The translations under genes and the position numbers were made by a program. Positions 36,851 through 46,154 of a stretch of DNA of 64,000 nt are shown piece after piece (positions within the stretch are counted from its first letter, which is position 1; the number at the start of each line of letters is the position of its first letter). Origin of the DNA: Enterobacteriaceae bacterium UBA2655 (GTDB lineage Bacteria > Pseudomonadota > Gammaproteobacteria > Enterobacterales > Enterobacteriaceae); NCBI GenBank assembly GCA_002359495.1, contig DENB01000077.1:19277-83276 (forward strand). The letters are read 5' to 3'. The notes beneath the pieces were generated by a model, which saw only the letters and a list, made by a program, of their open reading frames with translations, was not told the DNA's origin and made no database searches.

Positions 36851-37945
36851 ATGAAGAACAACTCCCGCGCGCAACCCATCTTCTCACTCGCTGCACTCAC
36901 TACGCTGGGCGCGTTGCTGGCCCCTGTCCCGGTTTCGGCCTGGGACAGCCTCACCGTATTCGGCGACAGCCTGAGCGATACCGGCAACGTAGGCCGTTAC
37001 ACCTGGGATAACACTACTAATTCGCTTTACGATGAGATCGTCGCCCGGCGGCAAGGGCTAACGCTGCTGCCCTCGTCGCAGGGCGGCAGCAACTACGCGG
37101 CCGCCAGCGCGATGGCCGTGCCGACATTGAACCCGGAATACAACACGCAGGATCAGGTCGCCGCCTGGCTGACCGCCGTTAACGGACAGGCTGACCCTAA
37201 CGGACTCTATATTCACTGGGTTGGCGGCAACGATCTTGCGGTGGCTATCGCGGCGGCGCTCGCCAGTTCCAATCTGGCGAACACCGTGGTGGAAAACAGC
37301 GCGACGGCGGCGGCATCGCAGGTGAGGACGGTAGTCAGCGCCGGCGCCGGCACGGTGATCGTGCCTACCGCGCCCGACGTGGGCGAGACGCCGGCCATCA
37401 CCCAGGCGATTCTGTCGCTGCTGGGTCCCGAAGCGGAGGAGGCGCAGGAAGCGGCGTTTCAGTTGCTCAGCAGCGCCGCGACGCCTGACAGAGCGTCGCG
37501 CCAGCAGGCGATTGAAACCGCGCTGACGCAGGCGGCGGCCGAGGTCTCCTCTATTCCCGCCGTGCGCGACGCGCTGGCGCAGCAGCTGATCGATCTCTGG
37601 CAAACCCTGAGCGATCAGGGCACGGCGCTGACCGAACGCTATAACCAGCAGGAAGAGGCGGGCCTGTTGGCGACGCAGGGAAATATCGTGCGGGTCGACA
37701 TCAACGCGCTGTTTAACGAGCTGCTCGACCAGCCCGGATTTTTCGGCCTCAGCAACACGGCGGGCATGGCCTGCCCGCCTGGCGTCACCGCTAACGGCTG
37801 TACCTCCTCAACCCCCGGATTTTCCCGCGCGCAGAGCTACCTGTTTGCCGATATCCTGCATCCCTCGCCTGCCGTTCACGCCATTATCGCCGATTATATT
37901 CAGTCGGTGCTCGACGCCCCCGCGCAGGTGGCCGCGCTGACGTAG
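36851..37945 (+). CDS. SGNH/GDSL hydrolase passenger, truncated product
   Basis: The product read up to the amber stop is 364 residues. The signal peptide is about residues 1-30, cleaved near PVSA|WD. Block I is FGDSLSDTGN with the nucleophile Ser, block III is WVGGNDLA, and block V is DILHPSPAVH with the catalytic Asp and His, so the active site is complete. It would be a soluble periplasmic esterase or lipase. GGAGCAG precedes the ATG. The leader of this gene carries the nested repeats described at 36369-36538. Confidence 0.75.
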   Translation: MKNNSRAQPIFSLAALTTLGALLAPVPVSAWDSLTVFGDSLSDTGNVGRYTWDNTTNSLYDEIVARRQGLTLLPSSQGGSNYAAASAMAVPTLNPEYNTQDQVAAWLTAVNGQADPNGLYIHWVGGNDLAVAIAAALASSNLANTVVENSATAAASQVRTVVSAGAGTVIVPTAPDVGETPAITQAILSLLGPEAEEAQEAAFQLLSSAATPDRASRQQAIETALTQAAAEVSSIPAVRDALAQQLIDLWQTLSDQGTALTERYNQQEEAGLLATQGNIVRVDINALFNELLDQPGFFGLSNTAGMACPPGVTANGCTSSTPGFSRAQSYLFADILHPSPAVHAIIADYIQSVLDAPAQVAALT

Positions 37946-38857
37946 GCGCCGCTGATGATGGCGCGCGACATGCATAACACCCTGGACGGGCATTTACAGC
38001 AGCAGCGCCACCGACCCGCCGACGCAGGCGAGTTCGCTTTCTTCGGCGGCTATTCCGGTCAGCACCGGGAAAACGATGGTGATAGCGGCGCGTATAACGA
38101 CGGCGACGCCACCGCGCACAGCCTGACGCTGGGGATCGGCTACCAGCTTACCGGCAACTGGCAGACCGGCGTGCTGTTTTCCGCCGCCAACGATCGTCAG
38201 CAGCCGTCGTCCCATTACGACTACCGTCTGCGCGGCAATATGGTCGCGCTCTGGAGTCAGCTGACGCTGTTTAATCAGGGGTGGATCAATGCCGATGTTC
38301 ACTATGCCGATCTCGATTTCGACGACATCGAGCGTCGCGTAACGCTCGGCCCGGCCACCCGCACCGAACAGGGCAACACCGGCGGGAAACTACTGGGCCT
38401 GCGAGTGCAAACCGGCTGGGATATTCCGCTGGGCAGCTATGTAACCACCGGACCGATGGTCAGCTACGCGCTGGATTACGGCCACGTCGGCGGCTATCGC
38501 GAACAGGGCGACAGCAGCACCGCCATGCGTTTTTACCAGCAGGATAACCATTCGCAAATCGGCTCGGTGGGCTGGCGCATCGATACCCGGCGTTGGCCGG
38601 TCAATCCCTGGGCGCAGGTCAGTTATAACCATCAGTTTGGCGACAGCGATCTGCCGGTCACGGCGGGGCTGAATTCTACCCGTACCGCCTTCAGCCGCAC
38701 GGTGGCGGGACCGGACAAAAACTGGCTGGACGTCGCCGTGGGCGCCAACGTGCCGCTGGGCCAGAGCATCAGCGCCTTTGCGGCGGCATCGACGGTCGGC
38801 GGCGCCAGCGATTACCATGAAGTCACCTGGAACGTCGGGATAAACGCCACCTTCTGA
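36851..38857 (+). pseudogene. GDSL autotransporter esterase interrupted by an in-frame amber codon
   Basis: One continuous frame of about 668 codons encodes a signal peptide, a GDSL esterase passenger and a type Va beta-barrel, the EstA/ApeE layout. It is broken only by TAG at 37943-37945. The codon after it reads on as APLMMARDMHNTLDGHLQQQ, the linker helix that plugs the pore, then the barrel with its strands and a final Phe (VTWNVGINATF), as outer-membrane proteins need. A CAG-to-TAG change would explain the break. With the stop, the passenger is secreted without its anchor. The barrel part alone (37955-38857) has an ATG but no signal peptide. Confidence 0.8.
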
Positions 38858-38962
38858 CGCAGGGATTCGCTGGGTTCTTATTTCGCTCCGCCGGGTTTGC
38901 CGCCGAAAGGCACAAATCCGGCACGCTGCGCTGTAAAGCTGATTCTCTTTTCCGCTTTGCTT

Positions 38963-39036
38963 TATCCCTTCAAAGGGATAATCCTCATATTATCCTTTTA
39001 AAGGGATAAAAGAGGGTTTATCCTTACCTGAGGATA
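38963..39036 (+). promoter_or_regulatory. three HipB operators, TATCC-N8-GGATA
   Basis: Perfect TATCC-N8-GGATA sites lie at 38963-38980, 38991-39008 and 39019-39036. Each starts exactly 28 bp after the one before. This is the HipB consensus known from E. coli hipBA (four operators there). The last site ends 34 bp before hipB. HipB dimers bound here should repress hipBA cooperatively, with HipA as co-repressor. Confidence 0.95.
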
Positions 39037-39070
39037 TTTCAATAGCGGCGCTTCCGCTCAGGTTATCAGA

Positions 39071-39331
39071 ATGATTTATAGTCCCGTACAGCTCGCAAAC
39101 TACCTGAAACTTATACGTCAACAGCACGGCTGGACGCAAAGTGAACTGGCGAACCGGGTGGGATTAAAACAAGCCACAATCTCTCACTTTGAAAATAGTC
39201 CGCACAAAACAACGCTCGCCACGTTGTTTAAAATTCTGCACTCTCTCGACCAACTGATGGTTATTCAGGCGAAGAATTCCGCTGACGCTAATCCGACGAA
39301 TGAGCATACTGATAAGGAGCTTGACTGGTGA
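39071..39331 (+). CDS. hipB: HipB, antitoxin and autorepressor
   Basis: An 86-residue Xre-type HTH protein. The HTH is at about residues 10-65 (LANYLKLIRQQHGWTQSELANRVGLKQATISHFENSPHKTTLATLFKILHSL), almost superimposable on E. coli HipB. The flexible C-terminal tail ends in Trp (KELDW), as in E. coli HipB. It binds the three upstream operators and holds HipA inactive. It is translationally coupled to hipA. Confidence 0.95.
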   Translation: MIYSPVQLANYLKLIRQQHGWTQSELANRVGLKQATISHFENSPHKTTLATLFKILHSLDQLMVIQAKNSADANPTNEHTDKELDW

Positions 39332-40641
39332 TGCAGCAGCTTGTCGCCTGGATGAACGGAGAAAAAGTCGGGGTGCTGACAAAATATCAGAACGGCGCGC
39401 ACGTTTTTAAATATGACGTTGACTGGATCGCCAACAAATTAGCCAGACCCTTATCGTTGTCCCTGCCTTTACAACTTCCTGCGATCGCTTCCGCCAGGGT
39501 GATTAACTACTTTGATAATCTTCTGCCCGACATCCCTGACGTTCGGGATCGTATCGTCGCGCGCTATCAGGCTAAATCTTCCCAACCTTTCGACCTGCTG
39601 TGGCAAGTCGGCAGAGACAGCGTGGGCGCGGTCATGCTGCTGCCGCCGGACGAGCAACTTCCCCATCTGGAAATAGCGTTCGAACAACTGGATGAAAGTC
39701 GGCTGGAAAAAGTGCTTTCCGCTTATCAAAGCGATCTCCCGCTTGGCATGATCAGAGAGGAAGCTGATTTTCGCATCTCTGTCGCGGGTGCGCAGGAAAA
39801 AACAGCGCTGTTAAAAACTCGCTCAGGCTGGGCCATTCCTAAAGGCGCGACACCGACCTCGCATATCATCAAGCTGCCGATTGGGGAAATCAGACAACCC
39901 TTCGCCACGCTGGATATGAGCGAAAGCGTAGAAAATGAGTATGTTTGTCTGGCGCTTGCCAGGGAGGCGGGTTTTCAGGTGCCGCACGCCAGCATTATTC
40001 ATGCGGGCAATATTCGCGCCCTGGCGGTGGAACGTTTTGACCGGCGATGGGCGGCGAACAGCAGCATCCTGATACGATTGCCGCAGGAAGATATGTGCCA
40101 GACTTTCGGCCTCCCTTCCTCGGTTAAATATGAATCTGATGGCGGCCCGGGCATCAATGAAATTATGCAGCTACTGATGGGGTCCAGCAATGCGCTGGAG
40201 GATCGCTATAATTTTATGAAATTTCAGGTTTTCCAGTGGCTGATTGGCGCAACGGACGGCCATGCGAAAAATTTTTCTGTTTTTATTGAAAAAGGCGGAA
40301 GCTACAGGCTGACGCCCTTTTACGACATTATTTCCGCTTATCCGGTGCTCGGCGGAACCGGATTGAACATTCGCGAACTGAAGCTGGCGATGGGGCTGAA
40401 GGCGACGAAAGGGAAAAAATATGAAATTGATAAAATTTTCCCGCGCCATTTTATTGAAACGGCCAAAAGCGCCCGCTTCGCACCGGAGCAAATGCAACAG
40501 ATCTTTGCGTTTTTCGCCGCTGAATTCCCGGGCGCCATTGAGCGCGTGCGGCAAACGCTGCCGGTGGGTTTTCCGCAGCGGATTGCTGACGCCATTTTCA
40601 CTCATGCCCTGAAAATGCTCGGCCGTTTACAAAAAGATTAA
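39331..40641 (+). CDS. hipA: HipA, serine/threonine kinase toxin (type II TA, persistence)
   Basis: HipA phosphorylates glutamyl-tRNA synthetase (GltX), triggering the stringent response and persistence. The 436-residue protein keeps NGAH at residues 21-24 (site of hipA7 G22), the autophosphorylated Ser150 in FRISVAGAQEKTALL, the catalytic loop GATDGHAKNFS with Asp and Asn, and the metal-binding FYDII. RLPQEDMCQTFGLPSSVKYESDGGPGI is identical in pattern to E. coli. I use the ATG overlapping the hipB stop (TGATG), which also numbers Ser150 as in E. coli; a GTG one codon up is possible. All key residues are intact, so the toxin is probably active. Confidence 0.94.
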   Translation: MQQLVAWMNGEKVGVLTKYQNGAHVFKYDVDWIANKLARPLSLSLPLQLPAIASARVINYFDNLLPDIPDVRDRIVARYQAKSSQPFDLLWQVGRDSVGAVMLLPPDEQLPHLEIAFEQLDESRLEKVLSAYQSDLPLGMIREEADFRISVAGAQEKTALLKTRSGWAIPKGATPTSHIIKLPIGEIRQPFATLDMSESVENEYVCLALAREAGFQVPHASIIHAGNIRALAVERFDRRWAANSSILIRLPQEDMCQTFGLPSSVKYESDGGPGINEIMQLLMGSSNALEDRYNFMKFQVFQWLIGATDGHAKNFSVFIEKGGSYRLTPFYDIISAYPVLGGTGLNIRELKLAMGLKATKGKKYEIDKIFPRHFIETAKSARFAPEQMQQIFAFFAAEFPGAIERVRQTLPVGFPQRIADAIFTHALKMLGRLQKD

Positions 40642-40669
40642 CTCCTGCCTGACGCATCCACTTCGATTG

Positions 40670-41623
40670 CTAATGGCTATCTGGCGCCACTACGATTTCC
40701 GGCGCGCCGCCGACGTGCAGCAAAATTTGCCGGCGGTAGGCTTCATCCATCGGCGAACTGTTTTCGCTCAGCAGCACGCCCACTTCATTCACGTTTTTGC
40801 CTTCAACCTTCATTTTGTCTTTCGCGGCGGAACGCATCCACTCATATTCAATATCGATATGGCCGGTATCGATGCAGCGTACGCCCTGCTGGCTAAGATC
40901 CCAGGCGAGCAAGGTTGCGGTGGGGCCTAATGAGATCAGCACCAGCTCGTAATCTTTCGCCGCGCCCAGCACCGCGCTGTACAAATTCTCATAAACGGAG
41001 AAGGCGTTGCGGTTTAAGGTGGTAATCCGGCTTATCTGCCGGGCGCTGTCGAGCAGATCGTTTCCGATTCCCAGCCGGGTTCCGCTGCCTTCCACAATCA
41101 ATATGCGCTTATCGGTGATAAGACGTTTGAATTTGGCGAAAATACGCGGCGCCAGGCTCTTATCTTTATAGTCGTGATAAGGTCGGGTCACTGAAGTATT
41201 GCCGTAACGATAGGTTTTACTCAGCAAGGGTTCGTAATTACGAAAGAAAAACGATTTATGAAAGAACCAGAACAGCGCGGAGCCGGAACGCATATTTTTG
41301 GTGCTGCGATACGCGTCCGGCATACAAATCAGGCAATTACCTGTACGGGTGACGCCGCGTTGCAGGATCTCTTTCAGACGGGACGAGAGACGTTCGTCAA
41401 ACGGCTGAAAGCCGATGTTCTTATATAAGGTCATCTCCAGTTCGCCATCGCCATAACGACAGATGGAGAGGTTGGGATCGTTCAGCAGCAGGTCGATGGT
41501 CTCTTCCGGCGACATCACCTGGTACTGTTTTACTCTGGCATTCGCTGCGGGATATTTTATAGCGGCGCGCAAAAACTTAAACGGAAAACGTAATTTCCGA
41601 TAAATAGCGTTGGGGATAAACAT
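40670..41623 (-). CDS. GT-D fold glycosyltransferase (SP_1767 / DUF1792 type)
   Basis: 317 residues. The GT-D core starts near residue 40: SPEETIDLLLNDPNLSICRYGDGELEMTLYKNIGFQPFD, with the hallmark SICRYGDGE. Then CLICMPDAY, KRILIVEGSGTRLGIGNDLLDSA, LISLGPTATLLAWDLSQQGVRCIDTGHIDIEYEWM follow, as in GT-D enzymes of streptococcal adhesin glycosylation and of enterobacterial surface polysaccharide loci. The acceptor is unknown. It is alone, without other glycan genes, which is unusual for the family. Confidence 0.85.
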   Translation of the reverse strand: MFIPNAIYRKLRFPFKFLRAAIKYPAANARVKQYQVMSPEETIDLLLNDPNLSICRYGDGELEMTLYKNIGFQPFDERLSSRLKEILQRGVTRTGNCLICMPDAYRSTKNMRSGSALFWFFHKSFFFRNYEPLLSKTYRYGNTSVTRPYHDYKDKSLAPRIFAKFKRLITDKRILIVEGSGTRLGIGNDLLDSARQISRITTLNRNAFSVYENLYSAVLGAAKDYELVLISLGPTATLLAWDLSQQGVRCIDTGHIDIEYEWMRSAAKDKMKVEGKNVNEVGVLLSENSSPMDEAYRRQILLHVGGAPEIVVAPDSH

Positions 41624-42100
41624 AATTAACCTTTAATAGCAACGAATGTCATAAGACTTACCAAATTAAGATGAGGTATATCACACTACCGCTGAAAATT
41701 GAGGATGGCAAATATCTCAAAGCGTTAAATGGCAGGGTTTCCTTTATCTTTCTTAACCTGAAAATCTCCTGTTAAATTTCCATCTGTTATTTGAAAAGTT
41801 AGGATTACCCTTTTCCTGAATATAGAAAATAAATTGAAAAATACGACGTAAGCCATTAAATGAAAAGGGATAATTAAAAGCAGCCTTGGCGATAGGATTA
41901 GAAGAATCATTTAAAGGTATTTTTTTAAAGCTGCGTGATATTAAGAATAGTTGCAGAGCTCTGACGCGCTGCCTTTAAAATAATTAACCGCTTATCGCCA
42001 GATGCGTAATATTATCAATAAACAACCCGGTATTAACCGGTTTTGCTTAACTATAGCGACCCCGGCGGCATGATGTAACGCACGTTGCGCGGCGGCAAAA
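41624..42100. other. 480-bp AT-rich gene-free stretch
   Basis: Nothing convincing. One 61-codon frame on the minus strand (41725-41910) is hydrophobic but has no RBS and no recognisable relatives. The stretch carries the promoter of the GT-D gene. Confidence 0.5.
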
Positions 42101-42124
42101 AAAAGCGCCCCCCAGGGCGCTTTT
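42101..42124. terminator. bidirectional intrinsic terminator downstream of gcd
   Basis: AAAAGCGCCC-CCCA-GGGCGCTTTT is a perfect 10-bp stem with terminal A/T runs, 25 bp beyond the gcd stop. Confidence 0.92.
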
Positions 42125-42148
42125 CCGTTAGCAGGGTAAAGGCGCGGC

Positions 42149-44506
42149 TTATTTCAGTCGGAAAGCGACGACGCTGTCGCCCTCTTTGGTGCCCATTGAG
42201 CCATGACCGCCTGCGGCGATCACTACATACTGCTTGCCATCTTTACCCATAAAGGTCGACGGCGTGGCCTGTGCGCCCGCGCTCAGCTCGGTCTGCCACA
42301 GCAGTTTGCCGGTGCTGCTGTCATAGGCGCGGAAGAAGTTATCCGCCGTTGCGCCGTGGAATACCACGTCGCCAGCCGTCACCAGCGGTCCGCCATGCGC
42401 TACCATGCCCATCGGGAAGCCGATCGGGAAGCGGCCCGGCATAAAGGAGGTGCTGAGGTTTTTGGTCGTGCCGACGCGGCGCAGCCATTCGGTTTTACCA
42501 GTTTTCAGATCCACGCCCACCATACGTCCCCACGGCGGCGCGATGCAGGGAATGCCCAGCCCGGACGCCAGCTGTTGGATCTGAATCGCATAGTCGCCGT
42601 GGAAGTTTTCATTCCAGTAAGGCGTACCGTCTTTGGTAAACATGCGCTTCATCGCGGTTTCCGGGGTACGTTTGATCAGCGTGTATTTATAGGCCAGACG
42701 CACCGGCGCGGCGATCAGCAGCTGACGCTGCGGGTCTACTGCCACTGAGCCCCAGTTAAAGACGCCGATGTTACCCGGGAAGACAATCGAGCCCGTCTCG
42801 GTGGAAGGCGTCCAGGGGTTGCCGTCATAACGCAGCTTTTTAAAGTCCATACGGCAGGAGATCTGATCGAACGGCGTAATGCCCCACATCGATTTCTCCG
42901 TCAGCGGCTGCGGAATAAAGTTCAGGCTGGAAACCGGCTGCGTGGCGGCGAATTTCTCGCCGGGCACGCCGCCCTCGGTGGAAACCTTCACCTGATTCAC
43001 CGGATAGACAGGTTCGCCGGTCAGACGGTTCAGCACGAACAGGTTGCCGGTTTTGGTCGGCAGGATCACCACCGGCTGCTTTTTGCCCTGATAATCGATA
43101 TCCAGCAGCGACGGCTGCGCCGGGTTATCGCGGTCCCAGAGATCGTGGTTCGCGCTCTGGTAACGCCATTTAAAGGCGCCGGTTTTCAGATCCAGCGCCA
43201 CCAGCGCATCGCGGAACTTCTCCGTGTTGCTGTTGGGATCGCGCTCAATGCCCAGCTCATCCGGCGAGGCATTGCCGAACGGCACGTAGACCAGACCGTT
43301 TTTCTGGTCGGCGCTTAGCGTAGCCCAGGCGATCGGCGTGTCGTAAGGGTAAGTCTGATCCTGCGCAATCGGCTGGGTAGTCTCCGGGTTGGCCGGATCG
43401 AAATTCCACACCAGACGGCCGCTCATCGCGTCGTAAGCGCGGATCACGCCGGAGGGATTGCCGCTATGGAAGCCGTTATCCATCACGGAGTCGCCGAGGA
43501 TCACCAGGTTGCCGGCCACCAGCGGCGCGGAGGTTTCCATCATGGCGTGCGGACGCAGCTTGCCCATATTGGCATGCAGATCGACTACGCCGTTATTGCC
43601 GAAATCGGCGCAGAGCTTGCCGGTATCCGCGTCCAGCGCAATTAACCGCGCATCGGTGGTGGCGTTGAAGATACGCTTGCGGCAGAGCGCAGGCGCGGCG
43701 GCGTCCGTCTGAGACGCCGCGCCGCTGTCATAGTAGCTGACGCCGCGACAGGTTTGATGCTGCTGCAGGTAAGAGCGATCCGCCGCAGGGGTATATTTCC
43801 ATTTCACCGCCCCGGTTTCCGGGTCGAGAGCATGCACCTCGTTATGCGGCGTACAGAAATAGAGCATCCCGTTGACCTTCAGCGGCGTGGCCTCAAAGGT
43901 ATATTCGCTGGCGTCGTTGCTGTTGCGCAGATCCCCGGTATGGTAAGTCCAGGCGACCTCCAGATTGTTCACGTTCTCTTTATTGATCTGGTTCAGCGCG
44001 GAAAAACGCAGGCCGTTGGTGGTGCCGCCATAGGCGCTCCAGTCGTTCTGCGCCACCTCGGCGTCCGCCGGCGCGCGTTCATTGGCAATAGTGCCCGCCT
44101 GCGGCAAGGGATCGTAAAAGCACAGGCCAATCACCAGCGCGATCATGACGATCACCGTAGTGCCCAAAAACGGATGGAAGGCGCGCTGCGCGCGATAGAG
44201 CGGACGTACTACCCAGGGCAGCGCCAGCCACAATCCAATCACGCCGAACAAGTCGCCGCGCGGGATCCACTGCCATTTATCAAACCCGACTTCCCGGATA
44301 ATCCAGAACAGCGTAATCCACATCAGCACGGCGTAAAACGTCAGCGCGCTGCGCTTCTGCAAAAACAGCATAATGGCGGTGATCAGCAGCCCTGCGCCCA
44401 TCAGCGCGTAAAAGACGCTGCCGCCCATCAGCAGAAGCTTCCCTCCCATATAGAGCATCGCGATGCCGACGATCGCGATAATGACGCTGGTTATCTTGTT
44501 AACCAT
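42149..44506 (-). CDS. gcd: Gcd, membrane-bound PQQ-dependent glucose dehydrogenase
   Basis: Oxidises glucose to gluconolactone in the periplasm and passes electrons to ubiquinone. The 785 residues split into an N-terminal membrane domain of five TM helices (to about residue 140) and a PQQ eight-blade propeller. Visible propeller blocks are WSAYGGTTNGLRFSALNQI, EATPLKVNGMLYFCTPHNEVHALDPETG, SANHDLWDRDNPAQPSLLDI, and the closing GKDGKQYVVIAAGGHGSMGTKEGDSVVAF. It needs PQQ, and pqq genes are not seen in the window except possibly a fragment at the right edge. A CRP site lies upstream. Confidence 0.95.
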   Translation of the reverse strand: MVNKITSVIIAIVGIAMLYMGGKLLLMGGSVFYALMGAGLLITAIMLFLQKRSALTFYAVLMWITLFWIIREVGFDKWQWIPRGDLFGVIGLWLALPWVVRPLYRAQRAFHPFLGTTVIVMIALVIGLCFYDPLPQAGTIANERAPADAEVAQNDWSAYGGTTNGLRFSALNQINKENVNNLEVAWTYHTGDLRNSNDASEYTFEATPLKVNGMLYFCTPHNEVHALDPETGAVKWKYTPAADRSYLQQHQTCRGVSYYDSGAASQTDAAAPALCRKRIFNATTDARLIALDADTGKLCADFGNNGVVDLHANMGKLRPHAMMETSAPLVAGNLVILGDSVMDNGFHSGNPSGVIRAYDAMSGRLVWNFDPANPETTQPIAQDQTYPYDTPIAWATLSADQKNGLVYVPFGNASPDELGIERDPNSNTEKFRDALVALDLKTGAFKWRYQSANHDLWDRDNPAQPSLLDIDYQGKKQPVVILPTKTGNLFVLNRLTGEPVYPVNQVKVSTEGGVPGEKFAATQPVSSLNFIPQPLTEKSMWGITPFDQISCRMDFKKLRYDGNPWTPSTETGSIVFPGNIGVFNWGSVAVDPQRQLLIAAPVRLAYKYTLIKRTPETAMKRMFTKDGTPYWNENFHGDYAIQIQQLASGLGIPCIAPPWGRMVGVDLKTGKTEWLRRVGTTKNLSTSFMPGRFPIGFPMGMVAHGGPLVTAGDVVFHGATADNFFRAYDSSTGKLLWQTELSAGAQATPSTFMGKDGKQYVVIAAGGHGSMGTKEGDSVVAFRLK

Positions 44507-44671
44507 TTCCCATCCTCAAAAGTTTACTAACAACCTAAAATAAAATTACATGCAATCAACATTATTTTAACCTAGGCGAAGGGGTTGAAAAAACTGAGGA
44601 AAGTACGAGTGGTAAGCAAGACTTATCATTAATCTGACAACAATACCCCCAACAAAAGCGGTACGGCGAAA

Positions 44672-44687
44672 AGTGATGAAGATCACA
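44672..44687 (-). promoter_or_regulatory. CRP-cAMP site upstream of gcd
   Basis: AGTGA-N6-TCACA, one base from consensus, lies about 170 bp upstream of gcd. E. coli gcd is known to be repressed by cAMP-CRP, so the site fits that gene. The gap 44507-44778 has no gene. Confidence 0.55.
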
Positions 44688-44778
44688 GGTTGATTCAATA
44701 TATTTTTCTAATGTTTCTCCGATTTGCACCGCATCTTTTGCTCATTAAAAGCCTGAGGACAGCGCATTGACCTGAGCG

Positions 44779-46074
44779 TCAGCGGCGTTTTTCGATCCAC
44801 TCCTGTAATTTTCGTACCGAGATGGGCGCCTGATAGACATAGCCTTTGCCCTCTTTTAGGGGTCTGAGCAGGCCGCGCTCGGTCAGGTTTTTCAGGCGCG
44901 AACGCGAGGTGTTATCGGAAATGCCAAGACGCGTCTTAACGCTGGCGGCGCTGAGCAGCGAGCCAGGCGCGTTCAGGGCGATCGCCATAATATCCAGCTC
45001 GCCTTTCGCCAGCGACAGATGGGCCTCGACATAATCGGTCAACAGCCGACGCTCCCGGTGCAGCACCTCAATTTGCGCGGTGAAGGCGTTGACGGCGCGC
45101 ATCACGGTCTCGCACTGAAACTGAACGAAGTAGGTCAGATCCATCTCATCCGTCTCGGTATAGAGATAAGCCATACCATATTTAATCGCCGCCGCCTTAA
45201 GCAGCTTGCTGATGGAGATATAACGAAACGCCGTATAGCCCCGGCGGATCAGATGATGATAAAACAGCCCGCGCGCGGTGCGGCCATTGCCGTCGTTAAA
45301 CGGATGTATGAAGCCGATAGCGAAATGCAAAATGCAGGCGACCAGCAGCGGGTGCATACCCTGCTCTTCAAGGCGTTCCGTCTCGCGGCACAACGCGTCC
45401 AGCATCTCTTCAATACGCTGATAATCAGGCGGCCGGTGAACAATCTCACCGTCGCGCCCTGCGACAAAGACCTCATTATTCTGCCGCGTTTCGCCCGGCC
45501 GGTATTTTTCATTATTGATATCGGCGCAGGCGATGCGGTGGATGGCTAAAATATCTGCGCGGGTTAACGGGGCGTCGCCCATGGTGACGATGTGCTGCAT
45601 CAGCCGCCAGTTGCCCATGATCATGCTTTCATCTTCATTGCGCGGCGCGCGTCCCACCGCCAGCAGCTCCATCGCCACGCGCGACGTGGTGGCGGCGCCC
45701 TCCAGCTGGCTGGATGAGATCGCTTCTTCCATTACCAGCTGAGAGATCAGATAGGTCGCCGCATCTTCCTCAGAGGGCTGGCCGTTTTGCGCCCAGGTCA
45801 GGCGATCCACCATCGAAAGCGTCGCGCTCATCTTTGCCGTCACGTTGAGCATCACCGGCTGCCCGGCCAGATTAAACAGGGTTGCCGTGCTGCGCCGCTT
45901 AAGTTTTAGCGCCGTCCAGAGCTCATTCCGCATTGCGCGTTCGCTGACGCGCCGGCTTAACTCATCGAAATGCAGATAGCGTTCATCCCATGCGGCATGG
46001 GTTTTCAGCAGGCTAAGCATCTGTTCAGCGCTCAGCGTCGCGGGCAAAACGTCAGGGGGGCGGCGCAGTCTCAT
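44779..46074 (-). CDS. Fic family protein (AMPylator) with N-terminal inhibitory helix and C-terminal winged helix
   Basis: A 431-residue protein. The Fic core is complete: HPFNDGNGRTARGLFYHHL near residue 255, so it should transfer AMP to a hydroxyl side chain. An N-terminal inhibitory helix shows SSSQLEGA near residue 120, the (S/T)-x3-E-(G/N) motif of class II Fic proteins, whose Glu blocks ATP binding. The C-terminal 70 residues look like a winged helix (SVKTRLGISDNTSRSRLKNLTERGLLRPL), so the protein may bind DNA. I use the first ATG; a TTG five codons up is open but lies inside an inverted repeat. No antitoxin neighbour. Target unknown. Confidence 0.87.
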   Translation of the reverse strand: MRLRRPPDVLPATLSAEQMLSLLKTHAAWDERYLHFDELSRRVSERAMRNELWTALKLKRRSTATLFNLAGQPVMLNVTAKMSATLSMVDRLTWAQNGQPSEEDAATYLISQLVMEEAISSSQLEGAATTSRVAMELLAVGRAPRNEDESMIMGNWRLMQHIVTMGDAPLTRADILAIHRIACADINNEKYRPGETRQNNEVFVAGRDGEIVHRPPDYQRIEEMLDALCRETERLEEQGMHPLLVACILHFAIGFIHPFNDGNGRTARGLFYHHLIRRGYTAFRYISISKLLKAAAIKYGMAYLYTETDEMDLTYFVQFQCETVMRAVNAFTAQIEVLHRERRLLTDYVEAHLSLAKGELDIMAIALNAPGSLLSAASVKTRLGISDNTSRSRLKNLTERGLLRPLKEGKGYVYQAPISVRKLQEWIEKRR

Positions 46075-46083
46075 CGCAAGCAA

Positions 46084-46117
46084 TCTCAAAAAAGGGTATT
46101 TTTGAGTTTACTTGAGA
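46084..46117. promoter_or_regulatory. inverted repeat before the Fic gene, candidate operator
   Basis: CTCAAAAA (46085-46092) pairs with TTTTTGAG (46099-46106), spacer AGGGTA. An outer pair TCTCAA / TTGAGA spans 46084-46117. The repeat lies just upstream of the chosen start, where the Fic protein's own winged helix could bind. Confidence 0.5.
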
Positions 46118-46154
46118 TGTTAACCGACGGCAACCGCGCACCGGGCAGACGATC

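Noticed and set aside
36489..36896. Short frames in the esterase leader
   Set aside because: They lie across the inverted-repeat element or antisense to the leader, without RBS or known domains.
41725..41910. 61-codon hydrophobic frame on the minus strand
   Set aside because: No RBS, no regulatory features, and AT-rich sequence makes hydrophobic frames likely by chance. Unlike the 50.1 kb peptide, it has no promoter, terminator or antisense partner.
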